Below are positions 1 to 7,208 of a DNA stretch of 64,000 bases, piece after piece (position 1 is the stretch's first letter; each line of letters begins with the position of its first letter). This DNA comes from Salegentibacter sp. GTDB lineage: Bacteria > Bacteroidota > Bacteroidia > Flavobacteriales > Flavobacteriaceae. Position numbers and translations under genes: made by a program. The DNA is taken from NCBI GenBank assembly GCA_017795085.1, contig CP051246.1:4528514-4592513 (forward strand). Reading direction: 5' to 3'. Under the pieces are notes generated by a model that did not search any database, was not told the origin of the DNA, and was given only the letters and a program-made list of their open reading frames with translations.

Positions 1-1
1 A

Positions 2-85
2 ACCGTGCCACATTTTGAAAATTCAACCACCTGGATCAATTTTGGGTTGAGGACAGATATTTTTAATTGGTACTATGATTATTAG
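2..85 (+). CDS. 3' end of an unidentified gene (partial)
   Basis: An open frame enters from the left edge and stops at the TAG at 83-85. It encodes 27 residues rich in alternating aromatic and polar positions, ending WYYDY. That pattern would suit the last strands of an outer-membrane beta-barrel, but the piece is too short to assign. The next gene starts 90 bases later behind its own promoter, so this is probably a separate transcription unit. Confidence 0.4.
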   Translation, partial: TVPHFENSTTWINFGLRTDIFNWYYDY

Positions 86-145
86 AGATGCTATAGCTCT
101 TGAAAATTAACATTTTTCCGCCCTTGCCAAAACCTAATTAAGGAG

Positions 146-153
146 TATCTTTG
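146..153 (+). promoter_or_regulatory. Bacteroidota -7 promoter box for the oxidase genes
   Basis: TATCTTTG matches the Bacteroidota -7 consensus TAnnTTTG exactly. A CTTG at 123-126 lies 19 bases upstream, in the place of the -33 TTTG/TTG element. Transcription would start about 15 bases before the TTG start of the haem O synthase gene. Confidence 0.7.
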
Positions 154-175
154 CGCCAATTTAAAAACCCATTTT

Positions 176-1078
176 TTGAGTAGCTCCGGCGTACATAAGC
201 CTTCCACATCAATCATAACAGACTTTAAGGAAATCACCAAATTGCGCCTGGCCGTAAGCGTGGTTTTCTCTTCGGTGGCGGGTTATTTTTTAGGGGCAGA
301 TACGGTTGATTTTGTAATAGTCTTACTTTTGGCTATTGGGGGGTATTTTATGGTTGGCGCTTCTAATGCCTATAACCAAATTATAGAAAAAGATTTAGAT
401 GCGTTGATGGACCGCACTAAAAACCGTCCTATTCCCGCCGGGCGTATGTCGGTAACCACCGCATTTGTTATTGCCAGTGTTTTTACTATTTTAGGACTTA
501 TAGTCTTGTATATAATTAATCCTCGAACGGCCATGTTTGGGGCGCTGAGCATTTTTCTTTATGTAAGTATTTATACGCCTTTAAAAACTAAAACCCCACT
601 TTCGGTATTTGTGGGGGCATTTCCGGGGGCTATTCCGTTTATGTTAGGTTGGGTAGCGGCTACAGGAGAATTCAGTATAGAACCGGGAACTTTATTTATG
701 ATCCAGTTTTTTTGGCAATTTCCGCATTTTTGGGCCATTGGCTGGTGGTTGTTTGACGATTATAAAAAAGGAGGTTTTTTTATGTTGCCTACGGGAAAAC
801 GCGACCGTGGCACAGCTATTCAGGTAATTTTATATACGGTGTGGACAATCTTAGTATCGCTTATCCCGGCTTTTGGGGTTACCGGAAAACTTTTTTTAAG
901 TCCGTTTGCAGCCGGACTTATTTTATTGCTGGGCTTGGGAATGTTGTATTTTGCAATAAAACTTTATAGGGAAAAATCGGCTTATGCTGCTAAAAAATTA
1001 ATGTTTGCAAGTGTTTCTTATATCACCTTGCTACAAATAATATATGTTCTGGATAAATTTATAAGACAATGGATTTAA
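176..1078 (+). CDS. ctaB/cyoE: Protohaem IX farnesyltransferase (haem O synthase)
   Basis: This UbiA-superfamily membrane enzyme attaches a farnesyl group to haem B, giving haem O for haem-copper oxidases. The 300-residue protein has about nine hydrophobic segments. It carries the prenyl-diphosphate-binding motif around residues 64-81 (NAYNQIIEKDLDALMDRT) and a second acidic loop, DDYKKGG, near residue 195. The start used is TTG at 176; no ATG in frame lies between the promoter at 146-153 and the conserved N-terminal region. The stop overlaps the next gene by 10 bases, so the two are probably translated together. The oxidase subunit genes that follow fit the role. Confidence 0.95.
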   Translation: MSSSGVHKPSTSIITDFKEITKLRLAVSVVFSSVAGYFLGADTVDFVIVLLLAIGGYFMVGASNAYNQIIEKDLDALMDRTKNRPIPAGRMSVTTAFVIASVFTILGLIVLYIINPRTAMFGALSIFLYVSIYTPLKTKTPLSVFVGAFPGAIPFMLGWVAATGEFSIEPGTLFMIQFFWQFPHFWAIGWWLFDDYKKGGFFMLPTGKRDRGTAIQVILYTVWTILVSLIPAFGVTGKLFLSPFAAGLILLLGLGMLYFAIKLYREKSAYAAKKLMFASVSYITLLQIIYVLDKFIRQWI

Positions 1079-1650
1079 CAAAAGGCTCTGATCAACATAA
1101 AATTGGCAGGGCAAAAAAAATGATGCTCTGGTTTGGGATGGTGAGTATGACGATGACTTTCGCCGGGCTTACCAGTGCCTATGTGGTGAGTAAAACACGC
1201 CCCGATTGGTTGGATGATCTGGTGTTTCCCAATGCTTTTATTTGGAGTACAGTGGCTATTGTAGCTAGTAGCATAACATTTATTCTTGCTAAAAAAAGCA
1301 TTTTGGCCTCAAGGCGAAAAAATGCCACAGCTTTTTTGATAGGTACCTTGGTTTTGGCATTGCTGTTTGGAGCTCTGCAATTTCAGGGTTTTTATGATAT
1401 TATTTCACAGGGCTTCTATTTTACGGGAAGTGAAAGCAGTATTACCGCCACCTTTATTTATATTTTGGTGGCCGTTCACCTTGCCCATTTGGCGGGAGGT
1501 TTAATTGTTTTGCTTGTGGTAATTTATAATCATTTTAAACAGCGCTATAAAAAAGGTCAAATGCTTGGATTTGAGCTCGCTGCAACTTACTGGCACTTTG
1601 TAGATGTGTTGTGGGTATTTCTGTTTTTGTTTTTATATTTCTTTAGATAA
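1069..1650 (+). CDS. Cytochrome c oxidase subunit III family protein (short paralogue)
   Basis: A haem-copper oxidase subunit III-like protein of 193 residues with about five membrane helices. Family features are the conserved AVHLAHLAGG stretch in a late helix and the C-terminal YWHFVDVLWVFLFLFLY segment. It starts on ATG inside the end of the haem O synthase gene and is followed 50 bases later by a second, longer subunit III paralogue. Tandem subunit III genes are usual in flavobacterial oxidase operons. I infer that both proteins join the same oxidase, or that one is a regulatory or assembly variant. Confidence 0.9.
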   Translation: MDLTKGSDQHKIGRAKKMMLWFGMVSMTMTFAGLTSAYVVSKTRPDWLDDLVFPNAFIWSTVAIVASSITFILAKKSILASRRKNATAFLIGTLVLALLFGALQFQGFYDIISQGFYFTGSESSITATFIYILVAVHLAHLAGGLIVLLVVIYNHFKQRYKKGQMLGFELAATYWHFVDVLWVFLFLFLYFFR

Positions 1651-1660
1651 TTAATTTGCG

Positions 1661-1668
1661 TATTTTTG
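1661..1668 (+). promoter_or_regulatory. Internal -7 promoter box
   Basis: TATTTTTG fits TAnnTTTG and lies 33 bases before the ATG of the long subunit III gene. The 50-base gap is larger than the others in this operon, so a secondary internal promoter is plausible. No convincing -33 element was seen. Confidence 0.5.
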
Positions 1669-1700
1669 CGCAATAGTTAAAAAATTAATACTACTCTTCT

Positions 1701-2681
1701 ATGGAAGCTACTGTTGTTAGAACAGGCACCGAAGGTAAAACCTGGGGCGGTGGTAACGACCCTTTAAAAGCTAGCTATGGTAAAATGATGATGTGGTTTT
1801 TCATCGTTTCCGATGCGCTTACATTCTCAGGTTTTCTTGCAGCTTACGGTTTCTCACGTTTTAAATTTATTGAGTCCTGGCCAATTGCCGATGAGGTTTT
1901 TAATCACTTTCCGTTTTTACACGGTGTAGATGCTCCAATGTATTATGTAGCTTTAATGACCTTTATCCTTATTTTCTCTTCTGTAACTATGGTGTTGGCA
2001 GTAGATGCCGGGCATCAGCTAAAGAAAGGAAAAGTGGTTTTTTATATGTTCCTTACTATTATTGGTGGGGTGATTTTCTTGGGTTCACAAGCCTGGGAAT
2101 GGAAAAACTTTATCCAGGGAACTTATGGCGCAGTTAAAACCGAAGGTGGAAACATTCTCCAGTTTGTTGATGCTGAAGGCCATCGTGTTGCCTTAGCAGA
2201 TGTTGCTGAAGTAATGTCTACCGAACGTGTTGAAAATACGCGTGCTTCAGGAGTATGGTTTCAGCAAGGAGAAGCTTTGCCAAATTATACAATTGAAGAA
2301 ATTAAGGCTGGTTTTGCCAACAGGGAAGATGTAGTGATTAGAACTCAGAAATTAACCGAAGAAGGAGAGAAGACCGTACTTTCTCGCGAGGAGTCTTTGG
2401 CGAAATTAGATGCCGAAGCTGTAAGTGTGGTTGAAGGCGCTAATCTAACTGAAAATGAATATGGCGTTCCACTATTTGCTGACTTCTTCTTTTTTATAAC
2501 CGGTTTTCACGGTTTCCACGTACTTTCAGGGGTGCTTATCAATATTATAATTTTCTTTAATGTGGTAATAGGTACCTATGAACGTCGCGGAAGCTACGAA
2601 ATGGTAGAAAAAGTTGGGCTTTACTGGCACTTTGTAGATTTGGTTTGGGTATTTGTATTTACTTTCTTTTACCTGGTATAA
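1701..2681 (+). CDS. ctaE: Cytochrome c oxidase subunit III (long form)
   Basis: A 326-residue subunit III of a haem-copper oxidase. Five hydrophobic helices are split by a soluble insertion of about 110 residues (roughly 150-260, acidic and rich in E/V/A). After it come the conserved FFITGFHGFHVLSGV and the terminal GLYWHFVDLVWVFVFTFFY. The insertion sits between two membrane helices, so it should form an extramembrane domain. It reads through without stops and looks native. The gene is followed 22 bases later by subunit IV. Confidence 0.93.
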   Translation: MEATVVRTGTEGKTWGGGNDPLKASYGKMMMWFFIVSDALTFSGFLAAYGFSRFKFIESWPIADEVFNHFPFLHGVDAPMYYVALMTFILIFSSVTMVLAVDAGHQLKKGKVVFYMFLTIIGGVIFLGSQAWEWKNFIQGTYGAVKTEGGNILQFVDAEGHRVALADVAEVMSTERVENTRASGVWFQQGEALPNYTIEEIKAGFANREDVVIRTQKLTEEGEKTVLSREESLAKLDAEAVSVVEGANLTENEYGVPLFADFFFFITGFHGFHVLSGVLINIIIFFNVVIGTYERRGSYEMVEKVGLYWHFVDLVWVFVFTFFYLV

Positions 2682-2702
2682 TTTCAGTAGAAAAAACTAA
2701 TT

Positions 2703-3065
2703 ATGGCACACGATACAACACATCAACACGAGTCTAATACCAAAAGGATTTGGTCGGTTTTTGTAATACTTTCAATCCTAACCATTGTAGAGGTGGTTTT
2801 GGGTATTTTAAAACCCGGTTTTTTAGTACATACCGATTTTCTGAGTATGAGTATCCTTAACTGGATTTTCATTATTCTTACCATTTTTAAAGCGTATTAT
2901 ATAGCCTGGGCTTTTATGCACCTTGAAGGGGAAACTAAAGGCTTGCGCCGTGCAATTGTATGGACAGCAGTTTTCCTTATTGCTTACCTTATCTTTATTC
3001 TTTTGACTGAAGGAGACTATATTTTTGAAGTTTATAGAACAAATCATGTAGCCTGGGATTTTTAA
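2703..3065 (+). CDS. Cytochrome c oxidase subunit IV (CyoD/CtaF-like)
   Basis: A small 120-residue membrane protein with three hydrophobic helices and a His-rich N-terminus (MAHDTTHQHES). It matches the prokaryotic subunit IV family in size and in the AYYIAWAFMHLEGE segment. Subunit IV is a small accessory subunit thought to stabilise the oxidase. It is the last gene before a strong terminator. Confidence 0.88.
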   Translation: MAHDTTHQHESNTKRIWSVFVILSILTIVEVVLGILKPGFLVHTDFLSMSILNWIFIILTIFKAYYIAWAFMHLEGETKGLRRAIVWTAVFLIAYLIFILLTEGDYIFEVYRTNHVAWDF

Positions 3066-3091
3066 AGAATTTAAAAAGTTAAAAGTTTTAG

Positions 3092-3119
3092 AAAAGACGG
3101 TTTTGTAAAACCGTCTTTT
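3092..3119 (+). terminator. Rho-independent terminator after the oxidase genes
   Basis: AAAGACGG and CCGTCTTT form a GC-containing stem, extended inwards by TTTT/AAAA, followed by a T run. It ends the ctaB-subunit IV transcription unit. Confidence 0.85.
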
Positions 3120-3127
3120 TATTTTTG
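3120..3127 (+). promoter_or_regulatory. -7 promoter box directly after the terminator
   Basis: TATTTTTG matches TAnnTTTG and begins at the T tail of the terminator. It lies 31 bases before the ATG of the next gene and would restart transcription for the assembly genes. Confidence 0.55.
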
Positions 3128-3158
3128 TACCCGTTTTCGCGGTAAACCGCAGTTCCCT

Positions 3159-3806
3159 ATGAAAAAGTTTTTTGTACTTATTGTACTTTTTGCTTTACCG
3201 ATTATTGCTTACCTGTTTTTTGCTTCAGGACATAATAATTTTGCTAAACTTCCCGTCTTAACTCAGAAGGTAAAAGATATATCTCATTTAGAACATCCCG
3301 GAAATGAAAACCTTTCCTTTCAGGATAAAATTAGCATTGTCGCTTTTTTTGGTAAAAACCTTGAAGATATTAAAGGCCATACTTTTAATCTCGATCAAAA
3401 AATACTCGAGAAGTATTATGAATTCGATGATTTTCAGTTTGTGATTGTTTTACCTGAATCAGCCCGGGAAGATGTGGCTCAATTTGCCTTGGAATTCCAA
3501 GGTGTGGGCAGCCCCGATGAGTGGAAGTTTGTATTTGGTAATGAAAGTGAAGTTCAAAAGGTTTTCAATAGTTTTCAGGCTGAAGCTATAGAATTAAATA
3601 AAAATTTGTTTACGCCTAATGTGTTTATTATCGATAAAGAGTTGAACTTGCGTGGAAGGGACGATGATAAAGATCACGGGATTTTGTATGGCTACGATTC
3701 AGGCTCCATAGCTGATCTTAGTAATAAGATGAATGATGACGTTAAAGTAGTATTGGCCGAATATCGTTTGGCCTTAAAAAAGAACAATGCTGAGCGCTCA
3801 AAATAG
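3159..3806 (+). CDS. Membrane-anchored SCO-like protein without cysteines
   Basis: A 215-residue protein with one N-terminal hydrophobic segment (residues 4-22), then a soluble domain presumably facing the periplasm. The beta-strand pattern (KISIVAFFG, FQFVIVLPE, TPNVFIIDKE) resembles a thioredoxin/SCO fold. The protein contains no cysteine, so it cannot do disulphide or CxxxC copper chemistry. It ends 8 bases before the SCO gene, which suggests a joint role in assembling the CuA centre. I recognise it as a flavobacterial neighbour of SCO but know of no assigned function. Confidence 0.7.
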   Translation: MKKFFVLIVLFALPIIAYLFFASGHNNFAKLPVLTQKVKDISHLEHPGNENLSFQDKISIVAFFGKNLEDIKGHTFNLDQKILEKYYEFDDFQFVIVLPESAREDVAQFALEFQGVGSPDEWKFVFGNESEVQKVFNSFQAEAIELNKNLFTPNVFIIDKELNLRGRDDDKDHGILYGYDSGSIADLSNKMNDDVKVVLAEYRLALKKNNAERSK

Positions 3807-3814
3807 TTTATAAC

Positions 3815-4549
3815 ATGAAAAAATATTCATACGTAGGAATTTCTTTAGTGATTTTGATCTTTGGAATTATTTTCATTCCCAAAATCATTGATCGCGTGAG
3901 TAGTGGAAATGTGGTTTCTTCCGATCGTTTAAGTAGTGATGAAGAAGATGCATCTAAGAAAGCTGCTAAGGATATGGCTTATATTGAAACCAACGGAAAA
4001 CGTCGCAAGGCACCAGAATTTAAACTGTTAAATCAAGATGGCGATACCATTACCAATGAAGATTACTTGGGTAAGGTATATGTTGCCGAGTTTTTCTTTA
4101 CCACCTGTCCTACAATTTGCCCGATTATGAATAGCAACTTGGTAGAAATTCAGGATGAATTTGAAGGGGAGGAAGACTTTGCTATAGCTTCTTTTAGTAT
4201 AGACCCACAGTATGATACACCAGAAGTGTTAACGGAATATGCTGAAAATTATGGAATTACTAATCCTAACTGGCATTTGTTAACGGGTGATAAGGAGCAG
4301 GTTTACCAAATTGCCAATGACGGTTTTTATATCCATGCCGGAGTAGATCAGGATGCGCCGGGTGGTTTTCAACATCAGGGGATGTTTGCTTTGGTAGATA
4401 AAGAAGGTTATATACGTTCAAGAAAAGACCAGTATGGTAATCCTATTATTTATTATCGGGGTTCGGTATTGCGCAATAAAAGCGTGGTAGAAGGAGAAGA
4501 AACGCCGGAAATAGATATTTTAATCGAGGATATTAAAGCTTTGCTGTAA
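3815..4549 (+). CDS. sco: SCO1/SenC family copper chaperone for cytochrome oxidase
   Basis: A 244-residue protein with an N-terminal membrane anchor (residues 6-24) and a thioredoxin-fold SCO domain. The copper ligands are visible: C98 and C102 in TTCPTICPIMN, and H187 in FQHQGMF. SCO proteins deliver copper to the CuA site of subunit II. The gene follows the cysteine-free SCO-like gene. The DUF420/CtaM-like gene that would normally follow is now 1.5 kb away because an IS110-family element has inserted. Confidence 0.93.
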   Translation: MKKYSYVGISLVILIFGIIFIPKIIDRVSSGNVVSSDRLSSDEEDASKKAAKDMAYIETNGKRRKAPEFKLLNQDGDTITNEDYLGKVYVAEFFFTTCPTICPIMNSNLVEIQDEFEGEEDFAIASFSIDPQYDTPEVLTEYAENYGITNPNWHLLTGDKEQVYQIANDGFYIHAGVDQDAPGGFQHQGMFALVDKEGYIRSRKDQYGNPIIYYRGSVLRNKSVVEGEETPEIDILIEDIKALL

Positions 4550-4581
4550 GTTTAGTTATATATAGATAGATGAAACATCCA

Positions 4582-4597
4582 TGACGGCAGGGCGTCA
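4582..4597 (+). other. Hairpin in the IS110 left end
   Basis: TGACG and CGTCA flank the loop GCAGGG, about 57 bases before the transposase ATG. Structured left ends of IS110-group elements can carry the guide (bridge) RNA. The non-coding left end here is only about 80 bases, shorter than known bridge RNAs. Confidence 0.4.
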
Positions 4598-4653
4598 CAC
4601 AGGGGGATGATTATTGGCGCCGAAATCGTAAATTAGAGCTAAAAACACTTCAG

Positions 4654-5911
4654 ATGGAAACAACAGATCGAAACACAGTAGAGTTTGCGCAGCTTGTGGA
4701 AAGAGGTTGCGGGATAGACGTGCATAAGAGCCTTATCGTGGCTACGATAAAGGGCACTGGCATAAAAGAGCAAACCAGGTCCTTTGATGGATTTACGGCC
4801 TCCATTGAAGCCTTGCGTGATTGGCTATTAGAAAATCAGATCACCCACGTGGCTATGGAAAGCACCGGGGTCTACTGGAAGCCCATTTACAACATACTGG
4901 AGGATCATGTGGAGATTCTTTTAGTAAATGCTCGCCATATCAAAAATGTACCGGGCCGGAAAACGGACAAGAAAGATAGCAGATGGATAGCAAAGCTTTT
5001 GCTTAGCGGATTGCTCAAGGGCAGTTTTATCCCTCCCAAAGAGATTCGGGAACTCAGGGACCTTACCCGCTACAAGCGTAAGATCGTCCAGCAAATAAGC
5101 TCGGAAAAAAACAGGTTGCATAAAATACTGGAAGATGCCAACATCAAACTCTCCAGCGTGGTAAGCAATCTGAGTGGGGCGAGTGCTACCAAAATCATCG
5201 ATGCGATGATAGCCGGAGAAGAGGATATCGCTGAACTTTTGAAATTCCGTCACGGTAAGATGCAAAGCAGTGTGGAGGATCTGGCCGCTTCCCTGAAGGG
5301 AAATCTGACTGATCACCATCGTTTTATGTTGAAAACAATCAAGGAGAGCATCCTGGAGAAGGAGAAGACCATAGAGAAACTTGACCGGCAGCTGGAAGCA
5401 CAATTAAAGGCCCATGAACTGGTATTGGACGCGGAACTACTGGAAAGCATTCCGGGAGTTGGAAAAGAGGCTGCCCAATATATTATTGCGGAAATAGGCA
5501 CCCATATGGAGCAGTTCCCTAATGAACAACACTTGGCCTCCTGGGCTGGAATGAGTCCGGGTAGTAATGAGAGTGCAGGTAAAAAAAAGCAGTAGAACCA
5601 CCCACGGAGACAAATATTTGAAAACGCTTTTGGTGCAGTGTGCCTGGGCGGCGACAAGGACCAAGGGAACATACCTCAGGGGTAAATATGATAGTTTGGT
5701 AGTAAGAAGAGGCAAGAAAAGAGCATTGATCGCAGTAGGACATAAGATCCTGATAGCTGCCTACTTCATATTAAAGGACAAGACACCCTATAAGGAACTT
5801 GGATATGAATTTTTAGAGAACAGGAATAAAGACCACAAAATAAAACGACATCTAAAGATGCTCCGGGAATTAGGAGTGGAAGTAGCTGTCAAAGAAACAA
5901 CAGCAGCTTAA
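4654..5911 (+). pseudogene. IS110-family transposase, frameshifted at an 8-A run
   Basis: The N-terminal RuvC-like DEDD domain is present: D22 in GIDVHK, E69 in AMESTG, and D105 and D108 in KTDKKDS. The C-terminal transposase_20 domain begins with ESIPGVGKEAA and leads to SWAGMSPGSNESAGKKK. That frame ends at the TAG at 5593-5595. The expected continuation (SSRTTHGDKYLK and onwards, to 5911) is in the +1 frame. The two frames meet at eight A residues (5581-5588); seven would restore a single protein of about 418 residues. It could be an inactivating insertion, a sequencing slip, or a slippage site that still makes some full-length protein. Confidence 0.85.
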
Positions 5912-6022
5912 AAAAGGTCGATTTTTACTGGAGGTTGAAATATCCATAGTTAAGATATGGAAACCCCGAAGATGAAACTGACAACAAACGCTAAGCACAC
6001 AGGAGTATTGCCATAGAGCATG
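5912..6022 (+). other. IS110 right-end non-coding segment with a hairpin
   Basis: This is the non-coding DNA between the transposase stop and the proposed right boundary. TCCATA (5943-5948) and TATGGA (5956-5961) pair around a 7-base loop. In IS1111-type members of the family the bridge RNA is encoded in the right end, so this is the more likely place for one. No transcript can be shown from sequence alone. Confidence 0.35.
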
Positions 6023-6101
6023 TAGATGAAAATTTAACTTTCTTAGCGTTAAAACTGCTTTTTAATAAACAAGGATATGACAAAAAACGAAATATAAACA
6101 G

Positions 6102-6641
6102 ATGAAAAGAACCCTTACAAAAACCGATAGAATAGCTATTCCGGTTATCGTTGCGCTTTCTATTTTAGTGCCAATAATTGTTTTGGTGCTAATGTATTTG
6201 CCAGAGCGTTATAATATTTTGGGAACACAAAGTGGTACCTTTCCTTTGTTTCATGCTTTGCTTAACGGATCTACCGCAGTTTTATTAATGATGGGCTATT
6301 TCTTTATGAAAATTCAGGAATATAAATTACATCGTAATACTATGATTACTGCTTTTGGGCTTTCAGCAATTTTTCTAATAAGCTATGTAATTTCTAAGAT
6401 AAGTAATGACCCTGTGCCGTATGGCGGTGAAGGAGCCTTGCGTTATGTTTACTTTTTTATTCTTATTACACATATCATACTCTCTGCTATTATTGTTCCG
6501 CTAGTGTTATTTACGATGTACCGGGGCCTTACTGCCGAATATAAAAAACATGCAAAAATTGCCCGTTGGACATTTCCAATTTGGCTATATGTTGCCATTA
6601 CCGGGGTTTTAGTGTATATTTTTATGCTGCCATATTATTAG
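6102..6641 (+). CDS. DUF420 membrane protein, CtaM/YozB-like oxidase assembly factor
   Basis: A 179-residue protein with five predicted membrane helices. It has the DUF420 signature of histidines near helix ends: FPLFHALLNG, KLHRNTM, ILITHIIL and KKHAKIARWTFPIWLYV. In Firmicutes the DUF420 protein CtaM (YozB) is needed for assembly of aa3-type oxidase. The position after the oxidase and SCO genes supports the same role here. The IS110 insertion upstream separates it from sco, so it may now rely on read-through or a new promoter. Confidence 0.85.
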   Translation: MKRTLTKTDRIAIPVIVALSILVPIIVLVLMYLPERYNILGTQSGTFPLFHALLNGSTAVLLMMGYFFMKIQEYKLHRNTMITAFGLSAIFLISYVISKISNDPVPYGGEGALRYVYFFILITHIILSAIIVPLVLFTMYRGLTAEYKKHAKIARWTFPIWLYVAITGVLVYIFMLPYY

Positions 6642-6656
6642 AACTACAAGATTTTG

Positions 6657-6664
6657 TAAATTTG
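6657..6664 (+). promoter_or_regulatory. -7 promoter box for the small CxxC protein gene
   Basis: TAAATTTG matches TAnnTTTG and ends 17 bases before the ATG at 6682, implying a very short leader. Confidence 0.45.
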
Positions 6665-6681
6665 AAATTGTTGAAGGGAAA

Positions 6682-6921
6682 ATGATGAAAACACGATTTC
6701 TACTGATATTTCTACTGCTTATGTTACTTCCCGGTTTTGCTGAAGCCCAATGTGCTATGTGCCGTGCGGTTCTGGAAAGCGATGCCGACCAAAGTGCTGC
6801 AAAAGGAATTAATGATGGGATACTTTACCTTATGGTTTTTCCTTATTTATTAATTGGAGGTGTAGGATATTTTATCTATCGCTCCCGACGAAAAGCTAAA
6901 AGGGAAGAGCAGGTTTCCTAA
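6682..6921 (+). CDS. Small exported membrane protein with a CxxC motif
   Basis: A 79-residue protein with a signal-like N-terminus (residues 4-22, ending GFAEAQ), the motif CAMC just after the expected cleavage site, a membrane helix at about 49-67, and a basic tail. A second ATG immediately follows the first, so the start may be 6685. It stands 40 bases after the DUF420 gene at the end of the oxidase assembly block. The CxxC on the periplasmic side could bind metal or take part in thiol exchange. This is inference; the family has no function known to me. Confidence 0.65.
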   Translation: MMKTRFLLIFLLLMLLPGFAEAQCAMCRAVLESDADQSAAKGINDGILYLMVFPYLLIGGVGYFIYRSRRKAKREEQVS

Positions 6922-7187
6922 AAACTATATACGCGCTATTATCTATCTTTCTTTGCGGATATTTAATAGCTTTCATTAAAATAAAATGCAGAAACAAAAT
7001 CCTTTTCCGTCTCTTAAATTAAACATTATTATATTGTGTTATGAGAAAATAAGTTTTTCTGACTTGTAACATTTCCACTACAAAAGAGTCTTACCTTCAG
7101 AGTTTAAAAAAAGCTATTGGTTTTTTGTGACCATTTTTATAAGAAAAGTGTGCTTTTAAATGTAACAACTTTCACAAAATCAAGACA

Positions 7188-7195
7188 TATCTTTT
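7188..7195 (+). promoter_or_regulatory. Probable -7 box of the tolC-type gene
   Basis: TATCTTTT is one base away from TAnnTTTG and ends 13 bases before the ATG at 7209. The gap 6922-7208 also holds two related 14-15-mers, TGTAACATTTCCAC at 7065 and TGTAACAACTTTCAC at 7161, which could be operator half-sites. Nothing else is evident in that 287-base gap. Confidence 0.4.
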
Positions 7196-7208
7196 TAGAA
7201 CAAGCATT

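Larger units (their letters stand above)
4567..6031 (+). mobile_element. IS110-family insertion sequence (copy 1), with frameshifted transposase
   Basis: The element separates sco from the DUF420 gene. The 9-mer TAGATGAAA occurs at 4567-4575 and again at 6023-6031 and probably marks the duplicated core at the two ends, giving an element of about 1.46 kb. That is normal for IS110. There are no terminal inverted repeats, as usual for this family. About 80 bases of left end and 110 of right end flank the transposase. The exact ends are inferred from the repeat only. Confidence 0.75.

Noticed and set aside
4921..5743. Several overlapping open frames on the minus strand inside the first IS110 transposase
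   Set aside because: They have no family features and mirror the codon pattern of the transposase on the plus strand.
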